In this document: positions 27,001 through 34,963 of the stretch, piece after piece
How positions within the stretch are numbered: position 1 is the first letter of the stretch
Layout: each line of letters opens with the position of its first letter
The notes under the pieces: generated by a model
The model's database searches: none
Told to the model about the DNA's origin: nothing
What the model saw: the letters and a program-made list of their open reading frames with translations, nothing else
Assembly: GCF_003388735.1 (NCBI RefSeq)
Contig: NZ_QUBQ01000006.1
Span: 186,001 to 250,000 of the forward strand
Source of the DNA: Paenibacillus paeoniae
GTDB taxonomy: Bacteria; Bacillota; Bacilli; Paenibacillales; Paenibacillaceae
Reading direction: 5' to 3'
DNA: 64,000 bases
Position numbers and translations under genes: made by a program

Positions 27001-27697
27001 CTTGGCTGGCCCGCTCCCGCTGGGCATAGACATAATCCGCATATTGCGTCACAGGCAACGGAAGCTTGGAGAGGCCCGCTCCCGACATCAACGCTTCGTA
27101 TATTGATGACAGCTCCCGGATGAACACGCCAAGCGACCAGCCGTCGAATACGATATGGTGCATCGTCAGAATGAGTTGATATTCCTGATTCTCCAGACGA
27201 ACGAGGGTCGCCCACCAAAGCGGCCCGGTTCGCAGATCGCAAGGACGCTGCACATCATCGTTCACGATTCGCTCCGCTTCTGCGAATCGCGTATCCTCCG
27301 GCCATGTTCTAAGGTCGATGGAGCGCAGCGTCAGCTTGGGCGAGTCAGCAATAATCTGCACAGGCTTGCCTTCATCGCCCATGCGGAAGGTGGTACGAAG
27401 CACCTCATGACGGTGCGCCATCTCCAGCAAGCTCTCCGCCAGCAGCTCCTCCTCCCATTCGCCGAAGAGACGGAAGGCAGAGGGGATATTGTAGAATGGG
27501 CTGTGCGGGTCCAGTTCCTGCAAGAACCATAGTCGTTGCTGCGTGAAGGAGAGCGGAATGGCCTCGCCTCTCCGCTCCCTTACTGTCGGCTGTGCGGATG
27601 CCGCTTCTCCGGCTTTCTTTTTCTTAATCGCTTCCAGCAGTTGAAGCCGCTTCTCCGGCGATAATGCTGCAAGCTTATCCGTCAACTTCTCACTCAT
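21086..27697 (-). CDS. Two-module NRPS: C-A(Orn?)-T-Cy-A(Cys)-T
   Basis: A nonribosomal peptide synthetase of about 2203 residues. Domains by motif: condensation (HHIVFDG at 180-186); adenylation 1 (YTSGTTGQPKGTM; core FSFDVFTGD); carrier (GGHSLLA, near 1055); cyclization domain (FPLTEVQQAYWIGR and the DxxxxD motif in SSDALIFDAWS); adenylation 2 (YTSGSTGRPKGVM; SFDLSVYDLFG; SLGGATEASIW); carrier (GGDSLLA, Ser near 2155). By-eye pocket codes are DVGECGSIDK for A1, close to ornithine codes, and DLYNLSLIWK for A2, the cysteine code. Cy plus Cys predicts a thiazoline. There is no epimerase, oxidase or thioesterase domain. The ATG at 27697 overlaps the PKS stop by 8 bases, so translation is coupled. 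An N-terminal charged helix probably docks with the PKS. Confidence 0.93.
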   Translation of the reverse strand: MSEKLTDKLAALSPEKRLQLLEAIKKKKAGEAASAQPTVRERRGEAIPLSFTQQRLWFLQELDPHSPFYNIPSAFRLFGEWEEELLAESLLEMAHRHEVLRTTFRMGDEGKPVQIIADSPKLTLRSIDLRTWPEDTRFAEAERIVNDDVQRPCDLRTGPLWWATLVRLENQEYQLILTMHHIVFDGWSLGVFIRELSSIYEALMSGAGLSKLPLPVTQYADYVYAQRERASQELQNRQLAYWTSHLAGELPVLELPADRPRPPVQTFRGAMHTLVLPSELYNSLKTYSRNHEATLFMTLLSLFKVLLYRYTGVSDIIVGFPISGRHLPNTEHAIGVFVNTLPLRTSVSGQLTFAELLGEVRKTALSAYENQDVPFDRLVEAIKPERNLSHNPLFQVLFTYQNALPPIRSGDRSITYEAIDGGTSKFDLSLDIFEGPDGPTCIFEYNTDLYDRDRITRMADHFQVLAEAVANNELCRISELPLLAEAERERMLDQWNDTAQSYERGVTIHQLFERQAARTPNGTAVVMEGRTLTYRELDERANRIALSLQGMGVAANVRIGICAERSLEMIAGVLAILKAGGAYVPIDPDYPAERMDYMIEDAQLSVMLTQQSLAARFADRPLSVLLLDEAETGMPDAKGGIHLQLASTEEDLAYLVYTSGTTGQPKGTMVSHASLVNAYYGWEDAYRLRSDVRVHLQMASFSFDVFTGDWVRALCSGAKLVLLKKDTMLDAPRLYELMKRERVDCAEFVPAVFRNLIRYLEESTQKLDFMRVLCIGSDRWYVHEYKHFRRFCGSHTRLINSYGLTEATIDSTYFEGDVAAMSPNQLIPIGRPFPNQHTYVLDAEGQPVPVGVSGELYIGGRGLARGYWNRPTLTAERFVPHPISGNEGALLYRTGDRARYLPDGNIELLNRMDNQVKLRGYRIELGEIETALNRDPSVRESVVQVWEDRLLAAWIVPKTGMTVNTDRLRSAVKLSLPDYMVPASFVVLDDLPLTANGKVDRGALPAPTLLSEEDGSYAAPRTLIEEKLAGVWAELFQVRRMGIHSDFFVNGGHSLLAIQLIASIRQLFQVDLTLQVLFQAPTIAELAAVIAEKSGQRQSYEDAVQALPELQRDPNGRFEKFPLTEVQQAYWIGRNEAFEMGNVSTHSYDELEVEPIDTDRFQLAWNRLIQRHDMLRAIVTEDGMQQVLEHVPDYEIAILDMRGQSAEDAETAIAALRDEMSHQMLKTDKWPVFDLRLTLLDHGRARIHLSSDALIFDAWSYVILLKELSQLHQNPDAALSELDLTFRDYVHAEARLKETEAYHKSLAYWKEHIPSLPPAPELPMAKSPGALKNPYFTRLHNRLNADVWSRLKSKATRMGLTASGVLLSAFAEVLATWSKNRSFCLNLTFLNRLQIHPQVHDIVGEFTSLTLLEIDHRDGINFVDRAGRTQQKLWNDLEHHHVSGVHVLRELSRAQGGLTRALMPVVFTSALTLPIPDRKSSGFDLKPFYSITQTSQVWLDCGVWEDDNVLYCNWDVVRELFPEGMLEDMFAAYFGLLHRLAHQDDIWHEGWVIHPQEQGSTGRTQEPDLAGTSAPQLFGPSAAASGQELKERHTSLEMPDIMAANRTTPLLHEQFSEQARLDPKHIAIATSQFEITYGELNRLTNRYARQLRKEGAAPDRLIAIVMEKGWEQAAAVLAVLKSGAAYLPIDPDMPQERVNVLIEQGQVEIVLTQPWLEQKLNWLGEQRICIGVEYDGLPRLQDDPLDSVQQPEDLAYVIYTSGSTGRPKGVMIDHRGATNTIWDMNERFNVSRSDRVFALSALSFDLSVYDLFGTLAAGGTIVIPDSEHRKDPAHWLYMMRKERVTIWNSVPALMNMLVEFASGQKERLNNQLRLVLMSGDWIPLALPEAIRALSEDVELISLGGATEASIWSILYPIDHVEPGWSSIPYGRAMRNQGMHVLNDAMEPCPTWVPGQLHISGIGLAKGYYGDEEKTAASFVIHPRTGERLYRTGDIGRWLPDGNIEFMGREDFQIKLQGYRIELGEIETALVQHSQVREAVVAVAGVGGQRKLVAYLVLQQEGTTDQEEIRRYLANKLPDYMIPSYHMVLDALPLTANGKINRKELPSVEFAEVACSIEAIPPRTEMEARIAAIWVELLNLESVSVFDNFFELGGDSLLAVRLMVRLQADTGCPQPLRVLFEQPTIAGLAARMKTWNEQPVASLS

Positions 27698-30600
27698 CCT
27701 TAAGCCCCCCGCCGGCTGCAACCTCTTGAAGCAGGAGTTCAACCTCTTCCAATGAGAGGGAATCTGCTTCCGATAGCAGCTCCTTCAAGTCTGCATCCAA
27801 CTCCTTGATTTCGACCGCTAGCTGTGACGATAACATAACGGTCAACTGCGATACGCTTGAGCCCTTCAGCAATTCAACAACGGCGACGCTTGTGCCCAGA
27901 TTCCGCTCGATCCGATTCTTCATCTCGATCGCCATCATCGAATCGAGTCCCCATAGGCTAAGCGGCTGCTCCGGCAGCAACTGCGAACGGTTAATGCGCA
28001 GAATATCCGACACGACCTCCAGCAAATACTGCTCCAGCAGATGATATCGCTCCCCAGCGTCAGCGGCGCCTTCCAACTGAGCTCGAATACCCGTATGATT
28101 ACCCGCTAACGCAGAGGTTCCTCTGTCCTCCTCTGTCTGCGCCGACAAGCGCTCCAGCATGATTGGGGCAATGCCCATCGGAAAGTTCTTCTCTGCGACG
28201 ACTGGCCAATCCGCAGCGAGCACTGTCGCCTGGACAAGTCTTTGTCCAAGCAATTGTTCCAGCGCTTCAAGTCCCTGCGCATTGCTCATAGGGTGGAACC
28301 CCCGATTGCCGAAAAACTCCACCAGATCCAGCTGTGTGGCCATGCCGATCTCTCCCCATGGCCCCCAGTTGATACTTACCGCAGGCAGCCCTAGCGACCT
28401 GCGGTGATGCGCCAGAGCATCGAGAAAAGCATTGCCTGCCGAGTAGTTGGCCTGTCCCGGCGATACAACAACCGATGCCAGTGATGAGAACAGGACGAAG
28501 AAATCAAGCGGTTCATCCACGAATTGACGATGCAAATTCCATGCCCCCGATACCTTCGGCTGCAGTACGTCGTTGAATTGTCCTTTTGTCATCTGCACAA
28601 GCAGCTGCGGCTTCGCCACGCCTGCCGCATGAATAATGCCGCGTATGGAAGGCCAACCCTCAAGCTCATACGTCCGCACGAATTCGGCGAGCTGGTTCGC
28701 ATCTGCAATGTCGATTCCGGCTACATGCACCGAAGCTCCCATCGCTTCCAGAGAGCGAACAACAGCGATACGCTTGGCCATTGACCGATTGTCGCGCTCT
28801 GCATCCCTCCAGAATGCGCGTGGCGGCAGCTTCTCACGGCCGACCAGAATCAGGCGGCGTGCCCCGCGTTCGATCATCCACTTCGCCACAAGCTGACCAA
28901 GACCGCCGAAGCCGCCCGTTATGAGATAGCTTCCGTCAGGCCTCAGCACTGCCGGAATATTGACTATCGGATCGCACTCTTCAAGACGGGCCACATAACG
29001 TGAACCGCCTCGGAAAGCTACTTGATCCTCGCCATCCGAGTGGCGGATTTCCCCCAGCAGCTGGTCCACACCGCGATGCTCCAGGTCGACGATGCCGCCC
29101 CAGATATCCTTGTGTTCCTGATGCCCAAGCGTCCGCGCCAGCCCCCACAACATAGACTGATGAAGCGCAAGACCGTGGAAGCCAGACTTAACTGGTTGAC
29201 TGTCGCTCGTAACCAGCCATAGCTTCGGCTTCCTTCTCCAGCTGCGGCTGGCGATGGCTTGAACCAAGTGCATAACGGTAATGACACCCTCCTGCTCGGC
29301 TTCTTCCAAATCCGATGGGTCTGCCTTTTCGTTCAATGCCGCATTCAGACTCCACAAATGAACAAAGCCGCGAATGTTAGCGCCTTCTTCCACGCATACA
29401 GCATCAAGCAGGCGAATAATGTCGTCAGGAGAAGCAGGATTTACACCGTATTGCCCATTGGTTTTATCCGCTCGATAAGCACGCTCCGGATACACCCGAA
29501 TGCAGGAGTTGCCTTGACGAACGAATGCGTTAGCCAGTTCCTCCCCCGCGCCATGCTTGTCCATGAACAGCAGCCAACTGCCCGCCTCATCCTGATTCGT
29601 CGTTATTGCGGCTGCGAGCCGCTCCTGCTGCACCCAGTTCAGCTCGTACAATTGCTGCGGCTTATTCATAGCAGCCGATTCGTCCCGAAGCGAGACAGCA
29701 CGACAACCCTGAATGTCCAGAATAAGATTGCCTGCAGCATCCATCAGCCGGATATCTCCGAGCAGTCCCGAAGCATCCTGTTCCGAGATGGCGGCATGTA
29801 TCCACATCGCATCCGATAGCTTGCGATAGACATATCCCCGCGTTACGCCTACTGGCATATAGACAGAAGACGCATTCGGATCGATAGGCAGAGCTGCGGC
29901 CATTACTTGAAAGCATACATCCAGAACAGCAGGATGAATCCGGTAAGTGGACAGCTCCTCAGCCAAACTCTCGGGCACATCTATTCTAGCCAATGCTTCG
30001 TTGCGACCTTGCCATAATTGGCGAATCCCTTGAAAGGTTGGTCCATACTGAAGTCCCATCGTCTTGAAATGGCTGTAGCACACCTCGCGGGCAATCTCGA
30101 TCCCGCAACGCCCTTGCAAGACGTCCAGCTCTATAGCACGGCTCTGACCATGATGCGGCCTGACATAGCCTTCCGCATGCAGCGTCCAGTCCGTATCGCC
30201 CTGGCTGCTGAATATGCTGAATCGGGAGGCATTCGGATCGAGGGTCAGTCGCAGCTTGATGCTCTCTCCCTCTCCAATAAAGAGAGCTTTCTTGAATTCA
30301 ATACTCTCCGTCTGCAGAACAGCCGCTTCTTCGCCGTACAGTTCCCGCATTGCAGCGAGGCCCATCTCCACATATCCCGCACCCGGGAATACGATCGCAT
30401 TCTGGATACGATGATCGTCCAGGAATGGCAGTCGGCGAGCATCCAGCTCCACCTCCCATGCCGGATAGGGCGAAGCCAAGCGGCGGCCGAGCAGCGGATG
30501 TGAGTCGACACCGATTCGATCCTGTTCGGACAACGCGGATTCATGCCAATAGCGCTGGCGTTGCCAAGGATAAGATGGATAAGGAATAAATGGCTTCTTG

Positions 30601-33248
30601 CCCGGGTACAGCGCATTCCAATCAATCTCGTAGCCGATTTCGTATAGCAATCCCAGCGACTCCAGCACCGTTCTCCGCTCCGGCGCGCCGCGTTTCAAGG
30701 AAGGAATGGTATGTCCTGTTCGTCCGAGCTTCATCAACGACTCTGAGATGGAGCTGGACAATACAGGATGAGGACCGATTTCCACGAATACGCTGTACCC
30801 GTCCCGAATCATATCCTGCACAGCAGATGCGAAGTAGACCGGCTCGCGCACATTCTTCCACCAATAATCCGCTTGAAGCTCCGTGCCTTCAATCCGGTGG
30901 CCCGTCGCCGTGCTATACAGCGGAACAGCTGTTGGAGACAGCTTCAAATCGCGAAGCTCTTCCAGCAACTCATTCCGCAATGGCTCCATATAATGACTGT
31001 GATAAGGAACGCTTACATGCAAGTATTTGCAGAAGATGCCCTCTGACTCCAGCTTGTCCGTCAGCGTCCGCAGCGCCTCAGGCTCACCGACCAGTGTCAC
31101 TGCGCTTGGACTGTTGATAGCAGCTATGGATACCGCGCCTTCCGTGCGAGCGAGTCTCCGCTCCGCTTCCTCCAGGGAAAGCCCGATAGCCGCCATCTTG
31201 CCTTGGCCCGTCGTCTTCTGCTGCAAGCGGCTGCGATGGTAGATAACCCGGGCGGCTTCCTCCAGCGACATGGCTCCCGCGATATAAGCGGCAGCCACTT
31301 CACCGGCACTATGGCCCACAATCGCCTCCGGCACGATGCCCCATGATCGCCATAGCTCAGCGAGCGCGACTTGAATAGCGAAGTTGGCTGGCTGAGCGAC
31401 CTCGGTCTCGCCCATTCGCGATTCCGGCTCCTTCGCCATCATCGCATCCAGCAGCGACCAGCCTGCGTACGCTGTGAACAGCTGATCGCACTTCTCTACC
31501 GCAGCCCGGAAGACCGGCTCCTCGCCGATGAGCTGACGACCCATCGCCCACCACTGAGGGCCCATACCCGTGAAGACAAAGACCAGCGGCGGCAGCGCAG
31601 CGGCCGAGCCGTCCCGGTTCAATCCCGTCTGCTCCGGCAAAACCTCCTGCTGGGCAATCTCGTCCAGCAGTTCTGCCCATTCTTTCTTCGTTCCCGCAAC
31701 AGCGGCGACACGGATACCATGATGATCGCGGCGTCTCGCCAGCATATAACCGGCATCCTGCAAGGATGTCGCTTCTGGAGACCGATTCGACATCGTCCTC
31801 ATATTCATGGCGAATGTGCGCAGCGCCTCCTCGCTTCTGGCAGACAGAGGCAGCAGCATATCCCGCTCCTCATTGCTTCCGCCCTGCTGCAGAGCAACCC
31901 CTGCCAGCTCCGGCGCTTCCTGTACGATGACATGGGCGTTCGTGCCGCCAAAGCCGAACGAGTTCACCCCGGCCAGCCGTGGTCCGTCCGTTTGCGGCCA
32001 ATCGATCAATTGCTGCGGGACTTCCAGCTTAAGCTCATCGAATCGAATATTCTCATTCGCCTCAATCAGATGCAGATGGGGCGGAATTTGGCGATGCTTG
32101 AGGCAGAGAACCGCCTTGATCAGACCGGCGATGCCGGCAGCCGCCTCCGTATGACCGATATTCGTCTTCACCGAACCGATGTAGCAAGGCTTGTCCCCTT
32201 CCCTTCCTTCAGACAGGAATGCGCCAAGCGCGTTCGCCTCGATTGGATCGCCGACCGGCGTTCCTGTACCATGGGCCTCCACATACTGCACCTCGGCCGG
32301 ATGTACGCCGGCTCTGCGGTATACGTCCTGCATTAACGCACGCTGGGCTTCTCCGCGCGGAACGGTAATGCCGGAGCTGTGTCCGTCTTGATTCACGCCT
32401 GTGCCCCTAATAACAGCATGAATCGGATCGCCGTCCTGTATCGCCTTCGAAAGCGTCTTCAGAACGACCATTCCGGCGCCCTCTCCACGCACATATCCAT
32501 TCGCCCTGGAATCGAATGCCTTGGATCGGCCATCCGGAGACAGCATGCCCGCCTTCGACTCGGCGATAAAATAATCCGGCTTCAGCATCACGTTGACTCC
32601 ACCAGCCAGCGCAAGCGTACTCTCTCCATTCCACAAGCTTTGGCAAGCCAGGTGGACCGCTACTAGTGAGGAGGAACAGGCCGTATCCATCGAGATGCTA
32701 GGACCACGGAAGTCAAAGAGATACGAGATTCGATTCGCCAGCAGCGTCATCATAGCGCCGGTCGCCGTATGCGAATCTACCAGATGCCTGTTACTCTCTG
32801 AAAATTGCAGAAGCTTGTAGTCCAATGTGAAGCCGCCCATAAAAACACCGGTATTGGAACCCTTCAGCCGTGCGGCTACCTGGCCTCCGTCCTCCAGCGC
32901 TTCCCAGCACACCTCCAGCAACAGGCGCTGCTGCGGGTCCATAAGCGATGCCTCGCGTGGGGATATGCCGAAGAAGGAGGCGTCGAAACGGTCTACCTGC
33001 TCCAGAAATCCTCCCCATTGCGTATTTGTCTTGCCTGGTTTTGATCGGTCCGGATCGTAATAAGTCGCTCTGTTCCAACGATCCTGAGGAACTTCTGTAA
33101 TGCCGTCAACGCCCCTCTGCAATAGGTTCCAGAAGGCTTCGGGATTACGCGCGCCTCCGGGAAAGCGGCAACCCATGCCAATGATTGCAATCGGTTCTTT
33201 AGCATGCTGCATTTCGTTGATGTCCATTGCTTGTTCCTGTCTGTTCAC
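27690..33248 (-). CDS. Type I PKS, KS-AT-DH-KR-ACP
   Basis: A modular polyketide synthase of 1852 residues. KS: active-site Cys191 in DTACSSSLVA, with His326 (EAHGTGT) and His366 (NIGHTEAA). AT: Ser647 in GHSAGE, specificity motif VPYH (747-750), neither the malonyl HAFH nor the methylmalonyl YASH type. DH: His946 in DHRIQNAIVFP, where the usual HxxxGxxxxP has Asn for Gly, and a DVCFQ second motif. KR: TGGFGGLG and SPGQANYSAGNAFLDA. ACP: GLDSMM, Ser near 1770. An acidic helical tail (EEVELLLQEV) fits a docking element. No loading module, ER or methyltransferase is present. The GTG start at 33248 follows AGGTGAG. The chain is likely passed to the NRPS C domain. An iterative 6-MSAS-like mode is possible from the domain order. 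Confidence 0.93.
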   Translation of the reverse strand: MNRQEQAMDINEMQHAKEPIAIIGMGCRFPGGARNPEAFWNLLQRGVDGITEVPQDRWNRATYYDPDRSKPGKTNTQWGGFLEQVDRFDASFFGISPREASLMDPQQRLLLEVCWEALEDGGQVAARLKGSNTGVFMGGFTLDYKLLQFSESNRHLVDSHTATGAMMTLLANRISYLFDFRGPSISMDTACSSSLVAVHLACQSLWNGESTLALAGGVNVMLKPDYFIAESKAGMLSPDGRSKAFDSRANGYVRGEGAGMVVLKTLSKAIQDGDPIHAVIRGTGVNQDGHSSGITVPRGEAQRALMQDVYRRAGVHPAEVQYVEAHGTGTPVGDPIEANALGAFLSEGREGDKPCYIGSVKTNIGHTEAAAGIAGLIKAVLCLKHRQIPPHLHLIEANENIRFDELKLEVPQQLIDWPQTDGPRLAGVNSFGFGGTNAHVIVQEAPELAGVALQQGGSNEERDMLLPLSARSEEALRTFAMNMRTMSNRSPEATSLQDAGYMLARRRDHHGIRVAAVAGTKKEWAELLDEIAQQEVLPEQTGLNRDGSAAALPPLVFVFTGMGPQWWAMGRQLIGEEPVFRAAVEKCDQLFTAYAGWSLLDAMMAKEPESRMGETEVAQPANFAIQVALAELWRSWGIVPEAIVGHSAGEVAAAYIAGAMSLEEAARVIYHRSRLQQKTTGQGKMAAIGLSLEEAERRLARTEGAVSIAAINSPSAVTLVGEPEALRTLTDKLESEGIFCKYLHVSVPYHSHYMEPLRNELLEELRDLKLSPTAVPLYSTATGHRIEGTELQADYWWKNVREPVYFASAVQDMIRDGYSVFVEIGPHPVLSSSISESLMKLGRTGHTIPSLKRGAPERRTVLESLGLLYEIGYEIDWNALYPGKKPFIPYPSYPWQRQRYWHESALSEQDRIGVDSHPLLGRRLASPYPAWEVELDARRLPFLDDHRIQNAIVFPGAGYVEMGLAAMRELYGEEAAVLQTESIEFKKALFIGEGESIKLRLTLDPNASRFSIFSSQGDTDWTLHAEGYVRPHHGQSRAIELDVLQGRCGIEIAREVCYSHFKTMGLQYGPTFQGIRQLWQGRNEALARIDVPESLAEELSTYRIHPAVLDVCFQVMAAALPIDPNASSVYMPVGVTRGYVYRKLSDAMWIHAAISEQDASGLLGDIRLMDAAGNLILDIQGCRAVSLRDESAAMNKPQQLYELNWVQQERLAAAITTNQDEAGSWLLFMDKHGAGEELANAFVRQGNSCIRVYPERAYRADKTNGQYGVNPASPDDIIRLLDAVCVEEGANIRGFVHLWSLNAALNEKADPSDLEEAEQEGVITVMHLVQAIASRSWRRKPKLWLVTSDSQPVKSGFHGLALHQSMLWGLARTLGHQEHKDIWGGIVDLEHRGVDQLLGEIRHSDGEDQVAFRGGSRYVARLEECDPIVNIPAVLRPDGSYLITGGFGGLGQLVAKWMIERGARRLILVGREKLPPRAFWRDAERDNRSMAKRIAVVRSLEAMGASVHVAGIDIADANQLAEFVRTYELEGWPSIRGIIHAAGVAKPQLLVQMTKGQFNDVLQPKVSGAWNLHRQFVDEPLDFFVLFSSLASVVVSPGQANYSAGNAFLDALAHHRRSLGLPAVSINWGPWGEIGMATQLDLVEFFGNRGFHPMSNAQGLEALEQLLGQRLVQATVLAADWPVVAEKNFPMGIAPIMLERLSAQTEEDRGTSALAGNHTGIRAQLEGAADAGERYHLLEQYLLEVVSDILRINRSQLLPEQPLSLWGLDSMMAIEMKNRIERNLGTSVAVVELLKGSSVSQLTVMLSSQLAVEIKELDADLKELLSEADSLSLEEVELLLQEVAAGGGLKDE

Positions 33249-33268
33249 CCGACCTCACCTCTTGTTTC

Positions 33269-34216
33269 CTAAGAAATTTTTTTGTGATCCGACAGACTCT
33301 GGAACCAGGCCATCGTCTCGGCAACGGCTTGCTCATGAGGTGTCGTGTCCTTGCCGAACATCTTCTCATATTTGCTCGTGTTGACGACAAGAGGATCCTC
33401 AAACAAGTAGAGCATCTCCTTGATCTCTCTCATATTCGCATTGAACAGAGAGAGAAGCGAGACGAATGCTTTCGGCGCGACACGGAACCTGGCTTCCCTG
33501 CCCGCCATTCCGTAGATCATCGCTACAATCTGACGCGTCGTCAGCGTCTCTGCCGACGGAATATGCCAGATATGACCAAGCGATGCATGAGACTGCCCCA
33601 GCTTCACCAGCCCCTTGGCAAAATCACGAATGTATATATAAGTGTGAGGAGCGTCAATATTGCCTAGCACTTCGGCCGGCTTGCCTTCCAGCGCAGCCCG
33701 GAAGACGCGTTCTCCCAAGGCGGAGTCCAGCACGCCTGGACCGAAGAAGTCGGGAGCACGGCCGATAGCCGCGCGCACCTTTCCGCTTCGATGCGCCGTC
33801 ATGAGTCTGTTGGCCATCTGGGCCCGTGTAATCCCTTTTCGCCCGTCGGCTCTATTGGGAAGGTCCTCCGTCAGATCCCGTCTCGCGCTGCCGTACATGT
33901 ATAAATTGTCAGCATAGACGAGAATAGCTTTCTCGTTCTCTGCTGCTTTAATAATGCCGTCCATAATGGGCGGGAACATCTCCGGCCAAGCCGTATATGG
34001 CGCTTTAGCGCAATGATAGATGACGGAAGCTCCCTGACAGGCTGCTGCGAACTCAGTCGCATGGGTTGCATCCCCCTTGACGATCTGCACCGAACTAGGT
34101 ACATTGGCACGTCCGCTCCGATTCACCATGCGTACCTTTTTGCCCTGAAACAGCAACTCCTCCATCACTGCCATGCCAAGAGGCCCAGTACCTATGACTA
34201 CATGAAGTTCATTCAT
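33269..34216 (-). CDS. NAD-dependent epimerase/dehydratase (extended SDR)
   Basis: A 315-residue Rossmann protein. The N-terminal VVIGTGPLGMAV is the nucleotide-binding loop. LVYADNLYMYG carries the Tyr region of extended SDRs, followed by ITRAQMANRLMTAH. It resembles nucleoside-sugar epimerase-like reductases but lacks the strict YxxxK, so the reaction is uncertain. It is first in the biosynthetic operon, 20 bases ahead of the PKS, and may tailor the precursor or product. The ATG follows GGAG by 4 bases (GGAGATGA-ATG). Confidence 0.82.
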   Translation of the reverse strand: MNELHVVIGTGPLGMAVMEELLFQGKKVRMVNRSGRANVPSSVQIVKGDATHATEFAAACQGASVIYHCAKAPYTAWPEMFPPIMDGIIKAAENEKAILVYADNLYMYGSARRDLTEDLPNRADGRKGITRAQMANRLMTAHRSGKVRAAIGRAPDFFGPGVLDSALGERVFRAALEGKPAEVLGNIDAPHTYIYIRDFAKGLVKLGQSHASLGHIWHIPSAETLTTRQIVAMIYGMAGREARFRVAPKAFVSLLSLFNANMREIKEMLYLFEDPLVVNTSKYEKMFGKDTTPHEQAVAETMAWFQSLSDHKKIS

Positions 34217-34373
34217 CTCCTCACTTATTCCCCTTCCTTATATGGAGTCTACAACCTACGATGCTAATTATAACCATTTTGAGAATCGCAGTAAATATCT
34301 TTAGTCAAGTAAATTTTATTAATTGTGTTCAGTTATTTACGCACATACTCAAAAACGTTCGAAGCATCAAAAA

Positions 34374-34414
34374 AAGCAAGCCAGCAACGGGTTTACGCCA
34401 TTGTTGACTTGCTT
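34374..34414 (-). terminator. Terminator of the TetR-DUF4188 operon
   Basis: AAGCAAG and CTTGCTT arms flank an imperfect inner stem (CAACGG/CCATTG). On the minus strand a T-run follows. It lies about 50 bases past the DUF4188 stop. Confidence 0.78.
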
Positions 34415-34466
34415 CAATCATGCCTATCGGGATGGCATATGCTTATGATGAACGCGCAAGACTCGT

Positions 34467-34955
34467 TCAAATGTTAAACTCCGACTCCCTTTCAAGCCGC
34501 TGTCTGGCCGTCTCCTTGCTTGCTGTAATGGGCTGATGACGGCCTGCCTTGGCGAGCCCGTACTGAGGCATATTGTTGTACATCGCTTCGTAGCCGCCCG
34601 CTCGCACCTCATAAGTCTCATGATAGATGCCGACGCTGCCGCTCGCCCCTACCTTCTGATTGAAATTACGCCAGGCCTTCAGATGCTTCCCTCCATGCCT
34701 CGCATAATGCTCAAGCTGCTCGAACGATCGCCAATACTGAATAACCGTAATGCCGCGCCAAGAGAAGTGGAAGCTCGAATGAAGGAACCCCAGTTCCTTG
34801 TTCGTATACAGCTCCTGCAGCATAGGACTCATGGCGAGCGTAACCGGCAGCCACCGATGAACCGCCCATATCCGGTTAATGCGTACGCCAATAAGAAACA
34901 CGACGAACGACCCTTCTATCCCAGCCGTATATCTTCCGGGGAAAATACGAGTCAT
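34467..34955 (-). CDS. DUF4188 domain protein
   Basis: A 162-residue cytosolic protein that resembles the DUF4188 family, related to ABM/heme-type dimeric ferredoxin-like folds and some aldoxime dehydratase-like proteins. Features are SFVVFLIGVRINRIWAVHRW, then a GITVIQYWRSFEQLEHYAR segment with aromatic and His residues. It is 8 bases downstream of the TetR gene and probably its regulated target. The start ATG has a GGAGAAAGGG purine run upstream. Function is not established; a monooxygenase-like or stress role is only inferred. Confidence 0.8.
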   Translation of the reverse strand: MTRIFPGRYTAGIEGSFVVFLIGVRINRIWAVHRWLPVTLAMSPMLQELYTNKELGFLHSSFHFSWRGITVIQYWRSFEQLEHYARHGGKHLKAWRNFNQKVGASGSVGIYHETYEVRAGGYEAMYNNMPQYGLAKAGRHQPITASKETARQRLERESEFNI

Positions 34956-34963
34956 CCTCTTTC

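Noticed and set aside
27690-33248. Decarboxylative loading (KSQ) domain at the PKS start
   Set aside because: The active-site residue is Cys191 (DTACSSS), not Gln, so this is a condensing KS.
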